The notes beneath the pieces were generated by a model that was not told where the DNA came from, ran no database searches, and saw nothing but the letters and a program-made list of their open reading frames with translations. A stretch of 64,000 nucleotides of DNA. It comes from Ailurus styani. Lineage: Eukaryota > Chordata > Mammalia > Carnivora > Ailuridae. Both the position numbers and the translations under genes were made by a program. Location: NCBI GenBank assembly GCA_002007465.1, contig LNAC01000039.1:3837213-3901212 (forward strand), given 5' to 3'. Shown piece after piece: positions 59,454 to 64,000 of the stretch; positions within the stretch are counted from its first letter, which is position 1, and every line of letters begins with the position of its first letter.

Positions 59454-62400
59454 GTGTGTGTGGGGGTAGCAAAGTGCATAATATGTATGTATTATGTTAC
59501 TATCTGTAAGGAGAGGGAAAAATTAGCAATTCCAATTCTAGGACTTTATTTTACAACTACAGCAACATGTAGGTGGCGCATACATATTTTTAATAGCAAG
59601 AATGACAGCACATGTGCCTTAAAACAAAGAGGTTGAATTATATTATTTGGTTTTGTTTCTATACCAAAAATATACTCAACTATCATAAAAGAATAGCTTT
59701 AGAATTCCAAGAAACTGGCTATCAAAGTTTCAGAAATGGAGTGTTTTCCTATAGGTATGGCAAGGGTCTTTCCTGATGGTCCTATGTAATTCTCCAGGCT
59801 GTGAAAGTCCATCCCTACAGCCAAATTTAGTGGTTATGTTGGTATTACTGTCTCCCTATTCCTTGCCTTCAATGGGCAAAACTTTCCTTCTTGGTTCCTT
59901 TAGAAATATATTCTTTTAGAATGAAAAACTATGTGTTTCAAAGCAGGATGTTAGTCAAAAGTAAACATAGTTGGGAATGGATTATAGACCCACTATGCTA
60001 ATAACCTCTTAGTGCTAAGGCCACATTCATTCTTTGATGAAGTACCATCTGGCAAGAAAGCTGGAGACAGAAAGTAGAAAAACTGAAGAAAGGAAAGGAA
60101 TGGAAAAAGTCTCTGACATTTGAGATTTTGATTTCATTATTTTACTTAAGGGTAAAATAGAATTTTGTGCAGCTCACACTTAGACTACTATTGATGTAGG
60201 GTCAATTTCCTACAAGGCTGAAGAGGTTGTGAGAGGTCTGTGCCGTGTAAAAGTAGAAAGGGAAATGGTAGGAAGGAAATGGAGAGGAAGTGAAAGAAAA
60301 GGCTGGGGGAAGGAGAGAAGGGGGATACCCATATACTTAAAAAAAAAATCAAGTCTTTCCCAAAAAGACTTGATCAAGACTGATATAATGGGAAATAGTG
60401 CTGTTCTAGACTCACGTCAATTGATTCTCCTATATTTGAAGGCTAGACTCAAAAAGATGTTCCTTGTTCCCTTTCTTAATAGAATAGATACGTGAGAGGG
60501 ATACAAGAATATGACATGATGAACTCTAAGGCTCCATTCCAATTTATCCCAGTCCAGATTCAGACAGTGAGGAGATCATTTTACAAATTATTTATATTTT
60601 TATATATATCAAATTATACATTTCTAACATAATTATAAATATAAAATAATTACATGTTTTATAAATATATGTACACAATTTGAAATCAAGTAAGTACCTA
60701 GCTCAGTATTGAGTGGTGGAGAGACAGAGGCTGAATCTAGGAAATCTGGTTCCAGAGTTGGTGTCTTTAATTATTACTCTTTTGAGCCTCCTTAAGAGTT
60801 TTTGATACCTTAAAGGTCCTTTTGGATACCGCTGTCGTCATACAATAGTATTCTTTGTTTCTAAAAGGTTAAAAGTTTCAATTCTCTGGAAAATTCATTT
60901 TTGAAACACTTCTTTTCCTAGTCAACATAATGAAAATAGTTACCACCCTATTTTCTAACAGGTACTGATTTAAAAAAGGTACTGCAGGTCTTCAATAAGC
61001 TAAACGAACTGCATTTCATAACTTCCTAAAGGTTACTTCAATTATGCCTTATCTGTAGCTGTTAAAGAAGATGAATTGCAGACTTGGAGCAAGTTTTGGC
61101 CAATCCAGATTCTAAGAGGTAGAACTGCCAACAGCAAATGGCCTTGTTTAAAAAGCAGATGTAGGGCGCCTGGGTGGCTCAGTGGGTTAAAGCCTCTGCT
61201 TTCGGCTCAGGTCATGATCTCAGCGTCCTGGGATCGAGGCCCGCATCGGGCTCTCTGCTCAGCAGGGAGCCTGCTTCCTCCTCTCCTTGTCTCTCTCTCT
61301 CTGCCTGCCTCTCTGCCTACTTGTAATCTCTCTCTCTGTGTCAAATAAATAAATAAAATCTTTAAAAAAAAAAAAAATAAAAAAAAATAAAAAAATAAAA
61401 AGCAGATGTAGATGCTAATCACAGCACAAACCTCACAGGCTCTCGGTGAAGGTGTGGCTGGAAAAACTAACATGGGAACTAACAGTTCTCTCCTCTCAAC
61501 AATCCTCCTAATCAGCATTTTGAAAAAGAGAGCAACAGCCTCTGCCATGACAACACTGCTGCAAATCTCTGACATAAGATCTATTTTTTCATTAGTGTAT
61601 AATATTAACACACTAATTTTCACTACATAAAAATTCTTGGCAAATGTTGACAGTATCATAGAGACACTGTATATATATATATATATATATCACTATATGA
61701 ATAGTGTTTGTACACTAGAAGTACTGTTCTAATCATAATTTCCAAATGTATTAAAGATACATTTATGAATCTATAGCAATATCCTTAAGTGAAAGAATGA
61801 ATGATTTGCCACAAATGCAAAATAAAAGCATTTCTTGGCTTTTGGTGTTTACCCACTTGCAAAGCTAGTTGAAAAGTAAATGTAATTAGATCATTTGAAT
61901 GATTTTTCTCACTGTACTTGGGACACTTAAAAAACTACTATCTAGACGTTTTATACCAATAACCACAGTACTGATATTAATTTTGATTTTAAAAAAATTA
62001 TAAAAGCAGTATGTGCTTTTTGAAACACACTTCAACCAGGCAACAATAAATTGTGTAATATGTGAAAGCTCCCACTCCACTCTCCCGTCTTCAGGAGAAT
62101 CGCTTATAGATGGGTGCTAGCCTTCTGATATTCAAAAATTTTAAATAGAAATGAAGAGATGTATAAGTGTTATAAAAAAAAATCCTGCTATAAGAAACAC
62201 ACTGGTGCTTCTTTTTAAAACTGTCATTAACTCTGCTTGGGAACTTAAAAATATTGAAAGTTCAGGTACCTCTTTTTTCCAGTATCCAGTCTTCTATGAA
62301 ATGCAGTCTAAAAAATAACTCATGGACTTCAAAATACTAGATTTGTAAGGCTGACTTAGCCGTATGTGTATTCTATACTTTGATCAGGAGTTCCATCCCT

Positions 62401-63990
62401 GAAAAGTGTTTCATTTTAAAGCATTATGGAAGCTTGCTATTTGCGAGTCATGTAATTAATTCTTTTGTAAAGTGAAGTTTTCCTATAAAGCACTACTTCC
62501 TAACTTACTTTCCCACATGTTGGATGTGTTAAAAATAAAACACAACTCTACAGTCGCTTCCTAAACACAATCCCATAAGCACTGTAATCAATGTCCGAGT
62601 TAAAATGTATCTCTTTATCTTCCAGTTTACATGGCGATATTTAGAGATTCTAGATCTGGGCCAGAACCAGGGTTCTGCACACAAATACCACCAGAAATAA
62701 CAGATCTATTCAACACGATGACTGGGGATTACTTTTACTCAAAATGAGAAAAGAGATATATGTTATGGCTTGCAAACAGAAACCATAAATGCTATTTCAA
62801 CACTTTCACACAGTTTTCTCTCTTTGACAGAGTTTCCAAAGAAACAGTTATAACAAGTTTTTTTTTTTGTTATTGTATTATCTGTAAACAATTAGGAGTG
62901 TATTATGTACCCATGATTTTAAAATCTAGAAAAGTTTGTTCTAAAACCCTCACGAGAAGGTGTCTTCGTTTAAAGTTACATGAATATATGTGGTATACGC
63001 ACAATGTAGATTCCAAGCACAAAAAATATAAATACTGAAACAGTCATTTAAATGGGCAATGCAGCAAATTACTTCCTATTTAGATTTCTTGAACTAAGGC
63101 AACACAGCATTCTGATTTCAATTCAAATTTTAATAACTATTTCTCTACTTTCTCCTTGTCACCTTTTGAATTAAGAGCGTTTTAAAGGTTCAAATTTTAA
63201 TTAGGTTTATTCCTAACCAATGGGGCCCTATTTACAACCACTTAGGAAAAATACGAAACGTTACGATTAAACAGCTTTCTGAAGGCCATTTCAGGCACAA
63301 AAGGGATGGTTAATAAACAAGGGTGAACACTGCATAACGTCATAGAGCTGGCAGAACATACGTATTCCAGGCAACATTATCTTTTAACTGACTCAAATGT
63401 ATTTTTTTTCTTTTAAGTAGGAGGCAAAGGGAGTGGGGGGGGGGCGTCACGGATCATCTGTTTTGACAAGACGCTGAAGGGAAAAAAAAATCCACATGCT
63501 GTTCTACCGTAAGACTAGAGCTTTGTTCGGTTCTGACTTGTGGAGACTTGTACAGAAGGCAACGTTATTTACGTTTTGGAGACTTCCATTTAAATGACCG
63601 AGGCGGCTGTCGCTGCCAGCCTCAGCATTTTCTGCCCGGGGCCGACTCCCGATGGAAACTGTCTCTCCACCCACCACAGGCCGCCCCTTCACCTGCGGGG
63701 CGCGGACCCGCCCGAGACGCCCCCGCCGGGCTGGGCGGCCGGCCGGGCGGTTGCTCCAGGGGCACCCTCCCCTGAGGAGCGTCGTCCGCAGCTGTTAGGT
63801 CCGAAGGCGGGGAGGCGTCGCGACCTCGGTGCAGCCCAGGCAGCTCTGCCCGGTACCCACCCGCCCGCCCGGCCCCTCGCCCGGGTACCTCGTCCTGGCC
63901 GCGGCCCCCGCCGCACTGCTTGCAGCCCAACAGCTCCGACACTGCCAGGGAGGCCGTGTACGCCTCGTTCGCCGTGGTGGCCAGGCGCAT
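43305..63990 (-). CDS. SESN1: SESN1 (sestrin 1), complete 492-residue isoform in ten exons
   Basis: Stress-induced cytosolic sestrin. It inhibits mTORC1 by binding GATOR2 when leucine is low and has an N-terminal peroxiredoxin-like domain active on hydroperoxides. Exons join at 63889-63990, 56621-56686, 55656-55856, 54894-55076, 52739-52981, 48934-49081, 47584-47696, 45380-45570, 43998-44142 and 43305-43391. This gives exactly 492 codons and a stop, the length of human SESN1 isoform 2. Redox residues of the CSYLVNLH motif fall at C130, Y132 and H137 (C125, Y127 and H132 in SESN2). The leucine pocket equivalents are present: T386, T389, T398, R402, W456 and E463. The DD pair used for GATOR2 contact is D418-D419. 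The start has A at -3. Other isoforms with different first exons would lie beyond the right edge. Residue equivalences are my alignment to SESN2 from memory. Confidence 0.97.
43998..44142 (-). CDS. SESN1: SESN1 coding exon 9 (residues 417-464)
   Basis: Encodes [20 protein letters not shown] and on to [11 protein letters not shown]. It carries the DD pair (418-419) matching the GATOR2-contact residues and W456 and E463 of the leucine pocket. The acceptor is cttttaacag and the donor is AAG|GTATGT. Confidence 0.96.
44143..45379 (-). other. SESN1: SESN1 intron 8
   Basis: No large element recognised. It contains a 22-base tandem pair (44459-44502, unit tactgcaatgatatatagat plus gg). Confidence 0.6.
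45380..45570 (-). CDS. SESN1: SESN1 coding exon 8 (residues 353-415 and two bases)
   Basis: Encodes [20 protein letters not shown] and on to NYIHCMFGI. It holds four leucine-pocket equivalents: T386, T389, T398 and R402. The donor is AAG|GTTAGT and the acceptor is ctatttag. Confidence 0.96.
45571..47583 (-). other. SESN1: SESN1 intron 7
   Basis: Mostly unique AT-rich sequence with a T-run at 47164-47176. No repeat is identified with confidence. Confidence 0.5.
47584..47696 (-). CDS. SESN1: SESN1 coding exon 7 (residues 315-352)
   Basis: Encodes [20 protein letters not shown], then [18 protein letters not shown]. The acceptor is attatttcag and the donor is CAG|GTAAAA. It begins two bases into the split Asp codon and ends on a codon boundary. 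Confidence 0.96.
47904..48046 (+). mobile_element. Young LINE-1 3' end fragment in SESN1 intron 6
   Basis: About 143 bases of the same L1 3' terminus as 26320-26460 ('gggatagggtggatgggtta', 'cctgtaccccttgggcaaag') with an A-rich tail. Perfect 17-base duplication aaaaaatattcatggtt at 47887-47903 and 48047-48063. It is antisense to SESN1. Confidence 0.88.
48580..48770 (+). repeat. Old mammalian repeat fragment (MIR/L2-like)
   Basis: 'tctaaagctgaaaagcaacc', 'gttaagtgacttatattcac' and 'agtctagtgctatttatact' follow the order of a common old repeat. The family is uncertain. Confidence 0.4.
48934..49081 (-). CDS. SESN1: SESN1 coding exon 6 (residues 266-314 and one base)
   Basis: Encodes [20 protein letters not shown], then [20 protein letters not shown] and RESMFVFSS. 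This is a charged helical linker segment. The exon opens with GTAAGT directly after the acceptor ctctttag, a recursive-splicing type motif. Its length of 148 is not a multiple of three. Confidence 0.96.
49139..49341. repeat. About 100-base direct repeat around a single N (probable assembly overlap)
   Basis: 49139-49241 and 49243-49341 match, differing by one four-base deletion (actgtatgatt versus actgatt). The N at 49242 is between them. It lies in SESN1 intron 5 just beyond exon 6. Confidence 0.85.
49710..49749. repeat. Imperfect 19-base tandem pair
   Basis: 'ctgacacgaggactggc' followed by 'ctgacacatgaggactggcc' in SESN1 intron 5. Confidence 0.7.
50110..50235 (+). repeat. L2/MIR 3' end fragment
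   Basis: 'aagggcagggacctgtctgt' and 'agtacctggcacatagtaga' are the hallmark of the 3' end shared by L2 and MIR. Confidence 0.6.
51835..51975 (-). repeat. MIR/L2 fragment, antisense
   Basis: 'gagaggctcagggaggttag' and 'gtaacttgcccacagtcaaa' are the reverse of the MIR core. Confidence 0.55.
52739..52981 (-). CDS. SESN1: SESN1 coding exon 5 (residues 185-265)
   Basis: Encodes [20 protein letters not shown] and on to NSAGNVS. It ends the N-terminal domain and enters the linker. The donor is TCG|GTAAGT. The exon is in frame at both ends (81 codons). Confidence 0.96.
53830..54625 (+). mobile_element. Old LINE-1 3' fragment in SESN1 intron 4
   Basis: ORF2-end traces ('aatggctaaaatccaaaaca', 'gctggtgggaatacaaaatg') followed by an L1 3'UTR ending 'taaaattgctctaaaaaata'. 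Sense on the + strand, antisense to SESN1, strongly decayed. Confidence 0.65.
54631..54830 (+). mobile_element. SINEC in SESN1 intron 4
   Basis: 5'-truncated head ('ggggctcagttgttaagcgt'), then the usual body and 'aaataaataaaatctttaaa'. Flanked by aaaaaataaaagtc on both sides (about 54617-54630 and 54830-54843). Its end is about 65 bases from exon 4. Confidence 0.85.
54894..55076 (-). CDS. SESN1: SESN1 coding exon 4 with redox centre (residues 124-184)
   Basis: Encodes [20 protein letters not shown] and on to [10 protein letters not shown]. It carries the Cys-x-Tyr-x4-His motif of the alkyl hydroperoxidase-like site (C130, Y132, H137). The donor is GAG|GTAAGT. Confidence 0.96.
55656..55856 (-). 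CDS. SESN1: SESN1 coding exon 3 (residues 57-123)
   Basis: Encodes [20 protein letters not shown] and on to HYRHYIGIM. The acceptor is tatacag and the donor ATG|GTTTGT is weak (T at +3 and +4). The exon is in frame at both ends. It forms the start of the N-terminal sestrin domain. Confidence 0.95.
56621..56686 (-). CDS. SESN1: SESN1 coding exon 2 (residues 35-56)
   Basis: A 66-base exon encoding [20 protein letters not shown] plus KE. The acceptor is ttttctag and the donor is GAG|GTATGT. It starts and ends on codon boundaries, so skipping would keep the frame. Confidence 0.95.
57462..57680. repeat. About 108-111-base direct repeat around a single N (probable assembly overlap)
   Basis: 57462-57572 and 57574-57680 match except for the lengths of the T and A runs. 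The N is at 57573. Confidence 0.85.
58650..59410 (+). mobile_element. Old LINE-1/HAL1-like fragment in SESN1 intron 1
   Basis: 'tttgatggcataaaagactt', 'gcaactcctatataaaaagg' and 'aagaaaaggaaatacaaatg' follow the order of the ORF2 3' half. No frame survives. Confidence 0.6.
59421..59461. repeat. (CA)n followed by (GT)n, inverted dinucleotide repeat
   Basis: About 14 CA units run straight into 'agtgtgtgtgtg', giving a self-complementary arm of about 11 bases. Confidence 0.85.
61165..61396 (+). mobile_element. Young mustelid-type SINEC in SESN1 intron 1
   Basis: Intact head 'gggcgcctgggtggctcagt', consensus-like body, CT-rich stretch and a long A-rich tail. Exact 15-base duplication aaaaagcagatgtag on both sides (61150-61164 and 61397-61411). 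It is antisense to SESN1. Confidence 0.92.
61671..61691. repeat. (TA)n microsatellite
   Basis: About ten TA units in SESN1 intron 1. Confidence 0.8.
63534..63553. promoter_or_regulatory. SESN1: Candidate p53 response element in SESN1 intron 1
   Basis: Two abutting half-sites with no spacer, TGACTTGTGG AGACTTGTAC on the + strand, each with a CWWG core. They match the RRRCWWGYYY consensus at 7 and 9 of 10 positions. SESN1 (PA26) is a known p53 target with an intronic response element, and this position, about 340 bases inside the first intron, suits it. Identity with the functional element is inference. Confidence 0.6.
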
Positions 63991-64000
63991 GTTGGCGCGG
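63600..64000. promoter_or_regulatory. SESN1: CpG island at the SESN1 start
   Basis: The GC content and CpG density rise sharply from about 63600 to the window edge, unlike the AT-rich sequence to the left. The island covers the first coding exon and the start of intron 1 and marks a promoter for this SESN1 transcript. The transcription start is upstream of 63990 on the minus strand and probably outside the window. Confidence 0.8.
63889..63990 (-). CDS. SESN1: SESN1 first coding exon (residues 1-34)
   Basis: Starts at ATG (complement of 63988-63990) in the context CCAACATGC. It encodes [20 protein letters not shown], then [14 protein letters not shown]. The donor GAG|GTACCC is unusual: it has GTA but lacks G at +5. 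The exon sits in the CpG island and continues upstream as 5'UTR to at least the window edge. Confidence 0.92.

Larger units (their letters stand above)
56687..63888 (-). other. SESN1: SESN1 intron 1 (7.2 kb)
   Basis: Largest intron of the gene. It contains the duplicated segment at 57462-57680, an old LINE-1 piece, a CA repeat, one young SINEC, a p53-type element and the CpG island edge. I see no extra coding exon. Confidence 0.7.

Noticed and set aside
61207..61659. Open frame of 150 codons on the - strand
   Set aside because: About a third is the reverse of a SINEC with its poly-T tail; no splice or coding support.
63622..63888. Continuation of the SESN1 first-exon frame beyond residue 34
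   Set aside because: It is read-through of the CpG-rich intron past the donor; exon 2 joins in frame at 56686 and restores the known sestrin sequence.

Overview
This window is mammalian genomic DNA from a carnivoran. The evidence is more than twenty copies of the carnivore tRNA-derived SINE (SINEC) on both strands. Several carry the head variant with 'cagtgggttaaagcctctgc' that I associate with mustelids (ferret, mink, otter, badger). The family-level call is recognition from memory, not a search. There are no prokaryotic features.

Two protein genes converge. On the + strand, positions 5823-15207 hold the last five coding exons of ARMC2 (C-terminal 229 residues and stop), with its 3'UTR to about 15.85 kb. 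On the - strand, the complete 492-codon coding sequence of SESN1 (sestrin 1, the isoform starting MRLA) lies in ten exons from 63990 down to 43305, with the 3'UTR to about 42.26 kb. All junctions have GT/AG ends and all phases agree. The order ARMC2 then SESN1, tail to tail, matches the mammalian 6q21-type arrangement. The last 400 bases are the CpG island around the SESN1 start, and a p53-type element sits about 340 bases inside intron 1.

Layout: 1-5822 is an ARMC2 intron rich in old repeats, including an ERVL-MaLR provirus-like element and two further MLT1-type LTRs. 5823-15207 is the ARMC2 3' end. 15208-17216 is the 3'UTR, a MIR and SINEs. 17217-40085 is one large nested stack of LINE-1 elements: an old full-length L1 on the - strand split into three pieces by two later, nearly full-length L1s, also on the - strand, each of which holds further SINE and L1 insertions. 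40086-42255 is AT-rich spacer with SINEs. 42256-64000 is SESN1.

Four single-N positions each separate two near-identical copies of the adjacent sequence. They look like unmerged contig overlaps, not real duplications. I found no undescribed gene system. The most interesting signals are a recursive-splicing type junction at SESN1 exon 6, the nested L1 stack, and the SESN1 p53-type element.
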